Shown: positions 32,112 to 41,747 of the stretch, one piece after another | Numbering within the stretch: position 1 is the stretch's first letter | How the letters are laid out: each line of letters opens with the position of its first letter | NCBI GenBank assembly: GCA_965199055.1 | Contig: CBDAQR010000004.1 | Span: 1,606,022-1,670,021 of the forward strand | DNA length: 64,000 bases | From: CBDAQR01 sp965199055 | Lineage (GTDB): Bacteria; Pseudomonadota; Gammaproteobacteria; Pseudomonadales; Halieaceae | Direction: 5' to 3' | Translations under genes and position numbers: made by a program | The notes under the pieces: generated by a model | The model's input: the letters and a program-made list of their open reading frames with translations, nothing else | Database searches by the model: none | What the model was told of the DNA's origin: nothing

Positions 32112-32144
32112 CTCGAACGATGAGAAAACCCACGGATTATCTAT

Positions 32145-33158
32145 CTATAGAACGAGTTCTGCCATATCCCGCAGCAAATTTTGATCGCCATTGATCAATA
32201 GCGAAGTCACTCTGGATTTCTTCCAGTCTACAATGCGCTCTTTTACCCGCTCGCGGGGGCCACAGAGGGAGATCTCGTCGGCAAATTCATCCGGCACCGC
32301 CGCTATAGCTTCATCCCGCTTGCCTTCGAAGAACAGATCCTGAATGTGCTCCGCCTCGGCTTCGTAACCCATGCGCGCCATCAGTTCCTTGTGGAAATTG
32401 CGCTGCTTGGAGCCCATCCCACCGATATAAAAGCCGAGCATCGCTTTGACGGGGTATAGGGCCTCTTCGAGGTTGTCGTTGATGTTCGCCATAGCAAAAC
32501 AGGCAATCTCGAATCCCTCCTTAGCACCGGCTATCTGATCCGCGTAGACCTCTTCGCGGTAGGGAGAGTAGTACAGCGGTAACCAGCCATCGGCGATTTC
32601 TGCGGTCTGGGTGACATTTTTGGACCCCTCTGCTCCGAGAAATATGGGCAAGTCCTTGCGCAAGGGGTGGACAATGGACTTGAGCGGCTTGCCCATTCCC
32701 CAGGCGCCGTCGCCGTGGTAGGGCAGCGGATAGAACTCGCCGTCGCTGGTTACAGGTTCCTCCCGCGCGAGGATTTTTCGAATAATGGATACATATTCCC
32801 GCGTCCGAGTAACCGGTTTGGCATAAGGTTGGCCGTACCATCCCTCAACCACCTGTGGACCGGAAACGCCCAGGCCAAGGATCATGCGACCGCCCGACAT
32901 GTGATCCAGCGCCAGGGCGGCCATGGCGCAGGAGGCCGGTGTACGCGCCGACAGTTGCGCAACCGATGTTCCCAGCCTGATAGTGGAGGTGTTAGCGCCA
33001 ATCCACGCCAGCGGCGTGAATGCATCGTTTCCCCAGGATTCGGCGGTCCAGACAGAGTCGAAGCCAAGCTTCTCAGCCTCTTGGGCTAGATCGATGTGGC
33101 TAGGAGGATACAGTGCGCCCCAGTAGCCGAGTTGCAGACCCAGTTTCAATTCGGACAT
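32145..33158 (-). CDS. LLM-class F420/FMN-dependent oxidoreductase
   Basis: 337-residue luciferase-like TIM-barrel flavin or F420 enzyme. Typical stretches are GLQLGYWGALYPPSHIDLAQEAEKLGFDSVWTAE, TSVAQLSARTPASCAMAALALDHMSGGR and LGLGVSGPQVVEGWYGQPYAKPV. The family is abundant in marine gammaproteobacteria and mycobacteria. Substrate and cofactor choice cannot be decided here. It is divergent from the glutamine-synthetase-like gene across about 130 bp. Confidence 0.9.
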   Translation of the reverse strand: MSELKLGLQLGYWGALYPPSHIDLAQEAEKLGFDSVWTAESWGNDAFTPLAWIGANTSTIRLGTSVAQLSARTPASCAMAALALDHMSGGRMILGLGVSGPQVVEGWYGQPYAKPVTRTREYVSIIRKILAREEPVTSDGEFYPLPYHGDGAWGMGKPLKSIVHPLRKDLPIFLGAEGSKNVTQTAEIADGWLPLYYSPYREEVYADQIAGAKEGFEIACFAMANINDNLEEALYPVKAMLGFYIGGMGSKQRNFHKELMARMGYEAEAEHIQDLFFEGKRDEAIAAVPDEFADEISLCGPRERVKERIVDWKKSRVTSLLINGDQNLLRDMAELVL

Positions 33159-33291
33159 GATCGTTTCCTTACAAAAGCGTGCCGGCAGTGTAGCCTAGGT
33201 AGCGTTTTCGTGAACTCACTAAATGGGTCAAACTTAGATGACCGATTCGATTACTTAGCTATGCTATAGGGGTCTGATAAAGGAGCTGCCA

Positions 33292-34668
33292 ATGCAAGCG
33301 GGAGAAGTACGCACTGCCGATGACGCCAAGGCCCTGGTCGAGGAACGAGGACTAGCGCATGTCAAAGTCGGCGTGTTTGATGTCGACGGGGTTCTGCGTG
33401 GCAAGTACATGTCCAGGGAGAAGTTCTTCTCGGCACTGGACAAGGGGTTCGGCTTTTGTGATGTGGTGCTAGGTTGGGATAGCAATGACCAGCTCTACGA
33501 AAATCCTGGCGTGGAATATACCGGCTGGCACACAGGCTATCCCGATGCGCCCGTGCGGATTGTCCCGGACAGCTGTCGCGAGCTGCCCTACGAGGGAGAC
33601 AATGTGCTGTTTCTGGCTGAATTCAGCGATGCGGCGGAGGCCTTATGTCCGCGCGGTCTGCTGCGTCGCCAGTTAGAGCGCGCTGCGGAGCTTGGCTATG
33701 CGGTGAAGGCCTCCTTCGAGTACGAATTCTTTCTCTTTAATGAGAGCCCGCACTCGGTGCGAGAAAAAGATTACCGCAATCTGGAACCCGCAACGCCCGG
33801 ATTTTTCGGCTACTCCGTGTTGCGCAATTCCGTGCACAGCGAGTGGTATCAGGATCTGCTCGACCTCTGTGAGATTATGGATTTTCCGCTGGAAGGCCTG
33901 CACACAGAAACCGGGCCTGGAGTTATTGAGGCTGCCATTGCGGTAGGCGACGCCTTGTCTGCGGCGGACAAGGGAGCGCTGTTTAAAACCTTCGCCAAGG
34001 TGTGGGCCCAGCGCAACGGTATGATGGCGACCTTTATGGCCAAGTGGTCTAACGATTATCCAGGCCAGAGTGGTCATATTCATATGTCTCTGTTCGACCG
34101 GGACACCGGCGCCTCAGCGTTTTTCGAAGAGGGCAGTGAGCATAGTATGAGTAGGCTGCAAAGGCAGTTTGTTGCCGGCCAACAATTACTGATGCCCGAG
34201 TTCTCGGCCATGCTGGCTCAGACAGTCAACAGCTACTCCCGACTGGTGCCAGGTTTCTGGGCGCCCACGGACGCCACCTGGGGCGTCGAAAATAGGACGA
34301 CGGCATTGCGCGTCATACCCGGTAGCGCAAAGAGCCAGCGAGTGGAATACCGCCTGGGCTCTGCAGATGCAAACCCCTATATCGCCCTGGCAGCTGCGCT
34401 CGGCGCTGGACTGCACGGTATAGAGCAAGGCCTGGAGCCGGAACCCCAGATCAAGGGCAACGCTTACGAACAAGATCATCCGCCGCATCTGGCATTGCCG
34501 CAAAGCCTGTCGGCGGCGGCGGAGCGGCTGCGAGGCTCGAGCGCTGCGCGCACATTATTTGGCGATGCCTTTGTAGAACACTACGCAACGAGCCGAGACT
34601 GGGAGGAACGCGAGTTCCGCCGCCATATTACCGACTGGGAGCTGCAGCGCTACTTTGAAATCATCTGA
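33292..34668 (+). CDS. glutamine synthetase family protein (gamma-glutamyl-amine ligase-like)
   Basis: 458-residue type I GS-fold ligase. The N-terminal beta-grasp part includes HVKVGVFDVDGVLRGKYMSREKF. The catalytic part has FEYEFFLF, a metal-binding HTETGPGVIEAAI, SGHIHMSLFD and the PGSAKSQRVEYRLGSADANPYIALAA block. There is no adenylylation-loop signature of GlnA. With the adjacent Fe-alcohol dehydrogenase it may act in gamma-glutamylation of an amine (PuuA-like) followed by oxidation; that link is inferred. GGAG ribosome-binding site upstream of the ATG. Confidence 0.87.
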   Translation: MQAGEVRTADDAKALVEERGLAHVKVGVFDVDGVLRGKYMSREKFFSALDKGFGFCDVVLGWDSNDQLYENPGVEYTGWHTGYPDAPVRIVPDSCRELPYEGDNVLFLAEFSDAAEALCPRGLLRRQLERAAELGYAVKASFEYEFFLFNESPHSVREKDYRNLEPATPGFFGYSVLRNSVHSEWYQDLLDLCEIMDFPLEGLHTETGPGVIEAAIAVGDALSAADKGALFKTFAKVWAQRNGMMATFMAKWSNDYPGQSGHIHMSLFDRDTGASAFFEEGSEHSMSRLQRQFVAGQQLLMPEFSAMLAQTVNSYSRLVPGFWAPTDATWGVENRTTALRVIPGSAKSQRVEYRLGSADANPYIALAAALGAGLHGIEQGLEPEPQIKGNAYEQDHPPHLALPQSLSAAAERLRGSSAARTLFGDAFVEHYATSRDWEEREFRRHITDWELQRYFEII

Positions 34669-35830
34669 CGCCTTACCGCACGGCAACTGGAACTATCCCA
34701 CCTCGGTGCGCGTTGGAGCCGGGCGCATCAGCGAGCTACCTGACACCTGTAAACAGTTGGCAATGGCAAAGCCCCTGCTGGTTACCGACCCCGGACTCGC
34801 TGCTTTGCCGATGCTTGAACAAGCGGTTCTGGACTGCAATGAGAGTGGTTTGGAGTGCGATGTATTTTCCGATATTCAGGGCAATCCTACTGGCGGCAAC
34901 GTCGAGGCGGGCATCGCCGCGTATCGCCGCGGCAACCACGACGGTGTTATCGCCTTCGGCGGTGGCTCCGCCATGGATGCGGGAAAAACTATCGCGCTGG
35001 CGGCCGGCCAGGAACTGCCGGTTTTTGCCTTTATCGATGAGGGTGACAACTGGATCCGCGCCAATGCAGCTGCAATCGCACCGGTAGTGGCGGTTCCTAC
35101 GACTGCAGGCACCGGCTCAGAAGTAGGGCGCGCCGCAGTGATTACCGATGAGAAATTGCATCTTAAGCGGGTTATTTTTCACCCCAACATGTTGCCCCAG
35201 CGGGTGATTCTCGACCCACAACTCACGGTCGGTTTGCCGGCCCATATTACCGCCGCTACCGGTATGGATGCGCTATCACACAATCTCGAAGCACTGTGTG
35301 CGCCTTTCTACCATCCTATGGCCGAGGGCATCGCCATTGAAGGCATCCGACTGGTGAAGGAATTTTTGCCCCGGGCCTGTGCAGACGGCAGTGATCTACA
35401 CGCCCGTACTCAGATGCTGGTGGCATCGAGCATGGGGGCAACTGCGTTTCAACGAGGGCTCGGCGGCATGCATGCGCTTGCCCACACATTAGGCGCACTG
35501 TACGACGCCCACCACGGACTCTTAAACGCCATACTGATGCCCTATGTGCTCAAGCGGAACGTGACGGCCATCAGCGAAGTGATTACACGCGCCAGCCTTT
35601 ATCTGGAATTACCTCGAGCGGGGTTCGATCCGTTCCTGCAATGGGTGCTCGATTTACGAGAGTCTATCGGCATTCCCCATAGCCTTGCCGAAATCGGCAT
35701 AGACGCAAAAGAGGCTGAAAAGATAGGAGAGATTGCGGTAACCGACCCGACCGCTGGGGGCAACCCCATAGCGCTCAGCGCAGAAGAGTATCGCGATTTA
35801 TTCGTTGCCGCCGTGGATGGCCGACTCTAG
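34655..35830 (+). CDS. iron-containing alcohol dehydrogenase
   Basis: 391-residue group III dehydrogenase. NAD(P)-binding GGGSAMDAGKTIALAAG follows the N-terminal Rossmann half. PTTAGTGSEVGRAAVI and the metal-ligand helices (DALSHNLEALCAPFYHPMAEG, GGMHALAHTLGALYDAHHG) form the catalytic domain. The TTG start overlaps the upstream ligase gene by 14 bp, so both are probably made together. Its 3' end overlaps the convergent arfB by 4 bp. Confidence 0.92.
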   Translation: MKSSDALPHGNWNYPTSVRVGAGRISELPDTCKQLAMAKPLLVTDPGLAALPMLEQAVLDCNESGLECDVFSDIQGNPTGGNVEAGIAAYRRGNHDGVIAFGGGSAMDAGKTIALAAGQELPVFAFIDEGDNWIRANAAAIAPVVAVPTTAGTGSEVGRAAVITDEKLHLKRVIFHPNMLPQRVILDPQLTVGLPAHITAATGMDALSHNLEALCAPFYHPMAEGIAIEGIRLVKEFLPRACADGSDLHARTQMLVASSMGATAFQRGLGGMHALAHTLGALYDAHHGLLNAILMPYVLKRNVTAISEVITRASLYLELPRAGFDPFLQWVLDLRESIGIPHSLAEIGIDAKEAEKIGEIAVTDPTAGGNPIALSAEEYRDLFVAAVDGRL

Positions 35831-36240
35831 AGTTTAAGCTTACCACGTAGACTTTTTGTCTGGCCGCGCCGGGTTTTGCTGTCCATGCGGCGCTGCTTCG
35901 CGGCGCGACTCGGTTTGGTAGGGCGCCGCTTTTTCTGAACGACCATGGCCTTTCGAATCAGGGCCTCCAGGCGTCCCAGCGCATCGCGCTTGTTCTTCTC
36001 TCGGGTGCGAAATTGCTGTGCTTTTATGACGATAATGCCACCACTGGAGATTCGCTGGTCCTGTAAAGCCAGCAACTTCTCCTTATAGCTATCCGGCAGC
36101 GATGAGGCACGTACGTCGAAGCGTAAATGCACCGCCGAGGACACCTTATTGACGTTTTGGCCACCGGCACCCTGAGCGCGTATGGCCTGAAACTCGATCT
36201 CGTCCTCGGTTATAGCGACTGTGTTGGATAAGCGCAGCAT
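35827..36240 (-). CDS. arfB: alternative ribosome-rescue factor ArfB (YaeJ)
   Basis: 137-residue codon-independent peptidyl-tRNA hydrolase that releases stalled ribosomes. The catalytic GGQ is in AQGAGGQNVNKVSSAVHLRF. The C-terminal basic tail (KPSRAAKQRRMDSKTRRGQTK) enters the empty mRNA channel. The ATG at 36238-36240 gives the family length; the frame extends upstream to 36306 without homology. It is transcribed away from the amidohydrolase gene. Confidence 0.94.
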   Translation of the reverse strand: MLRLSNTVAITEDEIEFQAIRAQGAGGQNVNKVSSAVHLRFDVRASSLPDSYKEKLLALQDQRISSGGIIVIKAQQFRTREKNKRDALGRLEALIRKAMVVQKKRRPTKPSRAAKQRRMDSKTRRGQTKSLRGKLKL

Positions 36241-36279
36241 GTGTGTATGATAAACCACGAACCGCCGAGAGCTAGCTGA

Positions 36280-37092
36280 ATGATCATCGATGCCTGGGGG
36301 CAGCATCCCACCTTACGCCATATCAGCGACCCCATTTTCGATTCGCTGCGTCGCTGGACCGGCCAAGACGTTCCCACTGAAGAGTTACCTGTGGAGTTTA
36401 CGCTGGCAATTATGGACCAAGCCGGTGTCGACAAGATGTTGATCAGCGCCTGGCAGGCACCCGGTCGCGATATGATCTCAAACGAAGAGGTTGCCGCCTT
36501 CGTTTCACAAGCACCGGATAGGCTCGTGGGTGTGGGGTCTGTAGACATTTCGAAACCCATGCTCGCCGTCGAGGAGATTCAGCGCTGCGCCTCCGATTAC
36601 GGTTTCAAAGGCATTCGAGTACTGCCGTGGCTGTGTGAGACGCCGCCGACCGACCGACGCTTTTATCCAGTTTATGTCGCCTGCGTTCAGGCGGGACTAC
36701 CTTTTTGCACCCAGATTGGGCACACGGGCCCGCTGATGCCCTCGGAGGTCGGTCGTCCGATATATCTCGATCAGGTGGCAATCGACTTTCCTGAAATGGT
36801 GATCGTCGGCGGGCATATTGGATATCCGTGGACGGAGGAAGCGGTGGCGGTGGCAACAAAGCATCCCAACGTCTATATAGATACATCGGCCTACACTGCG
36901 AACCGCTATCCTGAAGAGCTGGTGCGCTATCTAAAGGGGCATGGGAGGCGCAAGGTTTTGTTCGGCACCAACTATCCCATGATCACCCATGAACAGGCAT
37001 TGCAGGACCTTGAGAGTCTCGGATTGGACGATGAGGTTCGTGCGCTATTTCTGCATAAGAATGCTGAGCGAGTTTTTGGCCTATCCAGTTAA
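36280..37092 (+). CDS. amidohydrolase family protein (PF04909 type)
   Basis: 270-residue TIM-barrel metallo-hydrolase/decarboxylase of the ACMSD-related group. Motifs are MIIDAWGQHPT at the start (only the second His of the usual HxH is evident), TQIGHTGPLMPSE, MVIVGGHIGYPWTEEAV, NVYIDTSAYTANRYPEEL and VLFGTNYPM. The Asp of the canonical GSD near the C-terminus is replaced by Asn (GTN), so activity is uncertain. It precedes the carotenoid oxygenase gene by 19 bp. Confidence 0.82.
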   Translation: MIIDAWGQHPTLRHISDPIFDSLRRWTGQDVPTEELPVEFTLAIMDQAGVDKMLISAWQAPGRDMISNEEVAAFVSQAPDRLVGVGSVDISKPMLAVEEIQRCASDYGFKGIRVLPWLCETPPTDRRFYPVYVACVQAGLPFCTQIGHTGPLMPSEVGRPIYLDQVAIDFPEMVIVGGHIGYPWTEEAVAVATKHPNVYIDTSAYTANRYPEELVRYLKGHGRRKVLFGTNYPMITHEQALQDLESLGLDDEVRALFLHKNAERVFGLSS

Positions 37093-37111
37093 CGAATAAA
37101 AGGCACAGCCC

Positions 37112-38449
37112 ATGACTGCAAACCCTTATCTGCAAGGCAACTTTGGACCGGTTGAAAGCGAACTCACGGCTACCGATCTAGCCGTGACAGGGGAAATACC
37201 CCAGGAGTTATCGGGGCGCCTATTGCGCATAGGTCCCAACCCGGTTGATGCCGACCCAGCCAGCTACCACTGGTTTTTAGGTAACGGCATGGCGCATGGG
37301 CTGAGACTAAATGAGGGCAGGGCGGAGTGGTACCGAGCCCGCTACGTTCACGACGATATCGTGACAGAGCATATGGGCTGGGACCCGGTTTCCGGCCCAA
37401 AGGCCGAACTGGAACTGGGCAGCGGTGTCGCCAATACCAACATTATTGGCCATGCCGGAAAAACCTTCGCGATTGTAGAAGCAGGCAATTTACCCGTTGA
37501 GTTGGACTACGAGCTGAATACTGTTGCACGCAGCAATTTTGAAGGCACTTTGCCCGGCAGTTTTAGCGCTCATCCCCATCGAGATCCCGTCACTGGCGAG
37601 CTACATACCGCCGTCTACTCACCGTTCTGGCAGCACATTCAGTATGTGCTGGTCGGCACCGACGGTAAGGTCAGTAAAACTGTAGACGTGCCTACGCCCG
37701 GCAGTCCGATGGTGCACGACTGCATGTTTAGCGAGAACTATTTCATCCTGCTCGATATGCCGGTTACCTTCGACATGGCCCGACTTGAGGGTGGCTCACC
37801 GTTCCCCTATGCCTGGGATGCGGACTATGGCTGTCGCGTGGGCCTGTTGCCGCGCAATGGCAGCGCGGCTGACGTGAGTTGGCATGAAGTCGATCCGTGT
37901 TACGTATTTCATCCCATGAATGCTTACGAAGATGACCAAGGCAGGGTGGTTTTGGATGTGGTCCGACACCCGAAAATGTTTGCGACAGATGAGCACGGCC
38001 CTAATGAGGGAAGCACCCGGCTTGATCGCTGGGTTATCGACCCTTCCAAGAGCAAAGTCTCGGAGAGTTGTATCGATGAGCGCGGCCAGGAGTTCCCTCG
38101 TCTTGACGAACGTCTGGCCGGCAGAAGCTATCGCTATGGCTATACCGTGGCAACGCGCGGTACGGACCTGATGGGCGGGCTGATCAAGCACGATTTGCAA
38201 GAAGGGCGCTCGGAAGTGCATGACGAGGGTAACTCACGCTTCTTCATGGAAGCGGTGTTCGTTCCGCGCAGCGATGACGCAGACGAAGATGATGGCTGGG
38301 TGATGGCTTACACCTATGATGCGGACAAAGACAGTTCCGATGTGGTGATATTGAATGCGCAGGACTTCAGTGGCGAGCCCGCCGCAACCATACATCTTCC
38401 CCGTAGGGTGCCGTTTGGCTTCCACGGCAACTGGGTGGCCGATAGTTGA
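37112..38449 (+). CDS. carotenoid oxygenase (retinal pigment epithelial protein family)
   Basis: 445-residue seven-bladed propeller Fe(II) dioxygenase that cleaves carotenoid- or stilbene-type double bonds. Four iron-ligand histidine regions are visible: GSFSAHPHRDPVTGELH, SPMVHDCMFSENYFIL, CYVFHPMNAYEDDQGRVVLDVVRH and the C-terminal GFHGNWV. Its TGA overlaps the TTG of the acetyltransferase pseudogene. Substrate not determinable. Confidence 0.91.
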   Translation: MTANPYLQGNFGPVESELTATDLAVTGEIPQELSGRLLRIGPNPVDADPASYHWFLGNGMAHGLRLNEGRAEWYRARYVHDDIVTEHMGWDPVSGPKAELELGSGVANTNIIGHAGKTFAIVEAGNLPVELDYELNTVARSNFEGTLPGSFSAHPHRDPVTGELHTAVYSPFWQHIQYVLVGTDGKVSKTVDVPTPGSPMVHDCMFSENYFILLDMPVTFDMARLEGGSPFPYAWDADYGCRVGLLPRNGSAADVSWHEVDPCYVFHPMNAYEDDQGRVVLDVVRHPKMFATDEHGPNEGSTRLDRWVIDPSKSKVSESCIDERGQEFPRLDERLAGRSYRYGYTVATRGTDLMGGLIKHDLQEGRSEVHDEGNSRFFMEAVFVPRSDDADEDDGWVMAYTYDADKDSSDVVILNAQDFSGEPAATIHLPRRVPFGFHGNWVADS

Positions 38450-38641
38450 CGATCCTGGAGTTCCCCGGGGGGATTTTGACGCCGCTTTGTGAATCCGACC
38501 TAGAGGCGTTCCTGGATTGTAATAGAGACCCCACAGTGCGCCACTTCCTGTGGGACGACAAGCAAATCAGTCGAAAGCAGGCTGCAGACATCATTGCCAC
38601 GTCAGAAAGCTGTTTTCAGACGGAGCAGTGGGGTGTAGTGG

Positions 38642-39822
<1,181 letters not shown>

Positions 39823-40121
39823 TTGCTCACCTGTGTCTTGAGGGGTGATAGTATCACCCAGATTCAGGTGGCCAAATTCAGTGTGCCACTACAATCGCGA
39901 CAAACGACGGCCCTTTTCTCGGTTACTGCGGCCTCTGGCGTTTTTTTGATGAAACACAGCCACAATTGCTGTACGCGCTGCCTGAGCTTGTGGCCTCGAT
40001 TGACGAGGGAAATATCGCGTCAGTACGCGTCTGTGAGCGCCTTGGGTTTAGCTACAGCCACCGCAGAGTAATGGACGGTATGCCCACGCACTTCTATAGC
40101 CTGGATCTAACGCCATAGCCT

Positions 40122-40149
40122 ATTTAACATAATATATATTATGCGCAGT
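40122..40149. other. dif: dif site (XerCD recombination site), left edge of the integrated array
   Basis: ATTTAACATAA – TATATA – TTATGCGCAGT. This is the reverse complement of the E. coli-type dif. The XerD arm (TTATGTTAAAT) is exact, the 6-bp centre is TATATA instead of TGTATA, and the XerC arm matches GGTGCGCATAA except in its two outermost bases. The XerC-arm half recurs at every unit junction to the right, while the XerD arm occurs only here. The site therefore marks the original chromosomal dif at which filamentous elements integrated. Confidence 0.93.
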
Positions 40150-40263
40150 GGTCTTGTAAGCGGTATTTAGTAATGTCACCTTTGCGTTATTTAGAGGTGT
40201 CACCCTACAAAGGGGTTTATCTGGCGCACCAGCCCTGTAACGTTCCCTTGTGTCCTGGCAGCT

Positions 40264-40305
40264 GGGGGCGGGGCCTGAGGGACTCCCTCAGTATGCCCCG
40301 CCCCC
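40264..40305 (-). other. 18-bp GC-rich hairpin, candidate packaging signal/terminator (unit 1)
   Basis: GGGGGCGGGGC pairs with GCCCCGCCCCC, and inside it CTGAGGG pairs with CCCTCAG around an ACT loop, with a TAT bulge on one side. It lies about 60 bp beyond the last leftward gene. The helper phages carry an 18-bp hairpin with the same outer GGGGGCGG/CCGCCCCC and CTGAG/CTCAG elements at the matching 3' operon position. Other copies are at 42504-42545, 44712-44753, 46925-46966 and 49138-49179. Confidence 0.75.
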
Positions 40306-40364
40306 ACCCGCAGAACTCATATTCCAGCGCTCATAAACCAACAAAAACACTGCAAACGAATACC

Positions 40365-40517
40365 TCAATTGCCGCAAAGCAAGATATAACGGGGCACGCT
40401 TTTACCCCCTTCAGGCATATAGATAAAGGGATTCAAGTCAAGAAACTGCTTTAAACGTCTAATGAGATCGTCCAGTCCCTCTGTATGGGGCCAGTCATAT
40501 AACTCATCGTCGGTCAT
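40365..40517 (-). CDS. 50-aa acidic satellite protein (unit 1)
   Basis: Small reading frame starting ATG at 40515-40517, 2 bp after the upstream gene's stop, ending TGA at 40365-40367. It begins MTDDELYDWPHTEGLDDLI and ends YILLCGN. Spacing and orientation make it the third gene of the rep operon. No homologue recognised. Its place corresponds to rstC, the antirepressor gene, in V. cholerae RS1, so an antirepressor or regulatory role is a testable guess. The whole gene is repeated in units 2-4. Confidence 0.6.
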   Translation of the reverse strand: MTDDELYDWPHTEGLDDLIRRLKQFLDLNPFIYMPEGGKSVPRYILLCGN

Positions 40518-40519
40518 CT

Positions 40520-40855
40520 TTACTTAGAAACCATAGTTTTGTCTGAAACCGATGCTCTGGAAAAGGACCTGTATACTAAAGTGGGTTGCTTACCCAACGT
40601 CTTCGGAGGCACCATTTCGCATTCAACTACCACCTGTTGACCTACCAAAGCCTTGGCAGCTTCATAATGTGCATCGCAATCCTGAATCTTCAAAATAGAG
40701 ACTGTTGAACCGTGGGCTCTTGTATCTCCGTTATCGAAATCACATAAAACATGCAATTCAACACGGTCAGTAGCCCATACCGTGCCATTTTCAAGTGTGC
40801 CGCTATCTTTTTTAGCGACCACCCCTAAAAGTTTAAAGTCTTGTTTAAATTGCAC
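40520..40855 (-). CDS. putative ssDNA-binding protein of the satellite (unit 1)
   Basis: 111 residues from a GTG start preceded by GAGGG. Beta-rich composition with an OB-like alternation (FKLLGVVAKKDSGTLENG, RVELHVLCDF, GQQVVVECEMVP) and a basic/serine C-terminal tail. Position directly after the replication gene is where filamentous phages and satellites place gV or RstB-type ssDNA-binding proteins. Family assignment is from position and composition, not from a recognised signature. Confidence 0.6.
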   Translation of the reverse strand: MQFKQDFKLLGVVAKKDSGTLENGTVWATDRVELHVLCDFDNGDTRAHGSTVSILKIQDCDAHYEAAKALVGQQVVVECEMVPPKTLGKQPTLVYRSFSRASVSDKTMVSK

Positions 40856-40885
40856 TATGTACGCCCTCTTACACTTGCTTAAGGC

Positions 40886-40918
40886 GCAACTGTCCCATCA
40901 AGTACCGGGGACAGTTGC
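40886..40918. other. hairpin between rep and the ssDNA-binding gene (unit 1)
   Basis: GCAACTGTCC (40886-40895) pairs perfectly with GGACAGTTGC (40909-40918) over a 13-base loop. No T-run follows in the leftward direction, so it is not an obvious terminator. A mRNA processing site or an element of the replication origin is possible. Repeated in units 2-4. Confidence 0.55.
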
Positions 40919-41006
40919 ACATGTCCGGATACTGTGAAGCCGTTCCCCGAGAGCTTGCCCAGGGGTCGTTTAAGTAAAAAGGGTCACTACCCTCTACTAT
41001 GCTCCG

Positions 41007-41552
41007 CTAGCCAACTAAGCCGACCTGCTGGCCGTCTGCGCTCATCTGTCGCATTGCCCAGTTGACCCAATCGAGTGTGCTGCCATTTGCGAAATTAATA
41101 GAGAAATCGATTTCTCCGTCCTTCGTAATGTACTTTGTGCAATATGCTTTAGCCGCTTGCTGATCTCCGCGCAGGAGATCAATACGGGCATAGCCACACT
41201 CCATCTGTTCAAGCCACACTTTCTCAAACTTCTGAGCAAAATATGGTGAGTGATCTTGTATCCCTGAAAACAGGGCATGAAAATGTATAACTTCTCGCTT
41301 CTGCCACTCGGTCGCACGGATCCACCTGGTGCCGAACGGCGGCCTACTGCGCCAGCGCTTACCATAAATATGGCGATTGAGAACATTGCCGAAATGGCGG
41401 AAAGCCTTATCGGCGGCTTCGGGGTGAATCGGTGCAACAAACGTAAAGGTACAAAACCAATCAAATACAAATGGAAGCAAAAACTGAGAATAATCATGCC
41501 GCGCGAATTCTCGCCAATTGTCAGTTAAGGTTTTTTTGTCGCCGAGATACAT
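41007..41552 (-). CDS. HUH-type rolling-circle replication initiator (unit 1)
   Basis: 181-residue Rep. Motif 1 is CTFTFV near residue 35. The metal-binding HUH motif is REVIHFHALFSG near residue 90, and the catalytic tyrosine motif is AYCTKYITKDG (Y-x-x-K-Y) near residue 136. It would nick an origin and prime rolling-circle synthesis of single-stranded satellite DNA. It is unrelated in sequence to the 350-residue G2P-type protein of the adjacent phage. Translations of units 1-4 are identical. The gene is divergent from the XRE gene across a 195-bp regulatory region. Confidence 0.85.
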   Translation of the reverse strand: MYLGDKKTLTDNWREFARHDYSQFLLPFVFDWFCTFTFVAPIHPEAADKAFRHFGNVLNRHIYGKRWRSRPPFGTRWIRATEWQKREVIHFHALFSGIQDHSPYFAQKFEKVWLEQMECGYARIDLLRGDQQAAKAYCTKYITKDGEIDFSINFANGSTLDWVNWAMRQMSADGQQVGLVG

Positions 41553-41747
41553 TTTTAATCAACTTTTGACGCCATAGCAGATTCAGGCCAATCACTGTCA
41601 ATAACTCTATAAGAATATATTTAGCATCTCTATAGAAATTTATCAATATGCAACGATATCGATGACCATCAAATAATCTTCTGTAAAATCAGTTGAAAAA
41701 CAAAGGGATTAAACTACAGCTCAAGGAACATTTACTGGAGAATATCT
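41553..41747. promoter_or_regulatory. divergent rep/repressor control region (unit 1)
   Basis: 195 bp, AT-rich, between outward-facing rep and XRE genes, so both promoters and the repressor operators should lie here. It contains the palindromic core CGATATCG around 41652 and a TTTACTGGAGAAT ribosome-binding site for the XRE gene. Also present in units 2-5. Confidence 0.6.

Noticed and set aside
40173..40454. 93-codon + strand frame in each satellite unit
   Set aside because: It runs through the GC hairpin and antisense to the 50-aa gene, is disrupted in units 2 and 5, and has no recognisable domain or ribosome-binding site.
41042..41497. 151-codon frame overlapping the satellite rep in another phase
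   Set aside because: Out-of-phase shadow; only the rep frame carries HUH and tyrosine motifs and a proper start.
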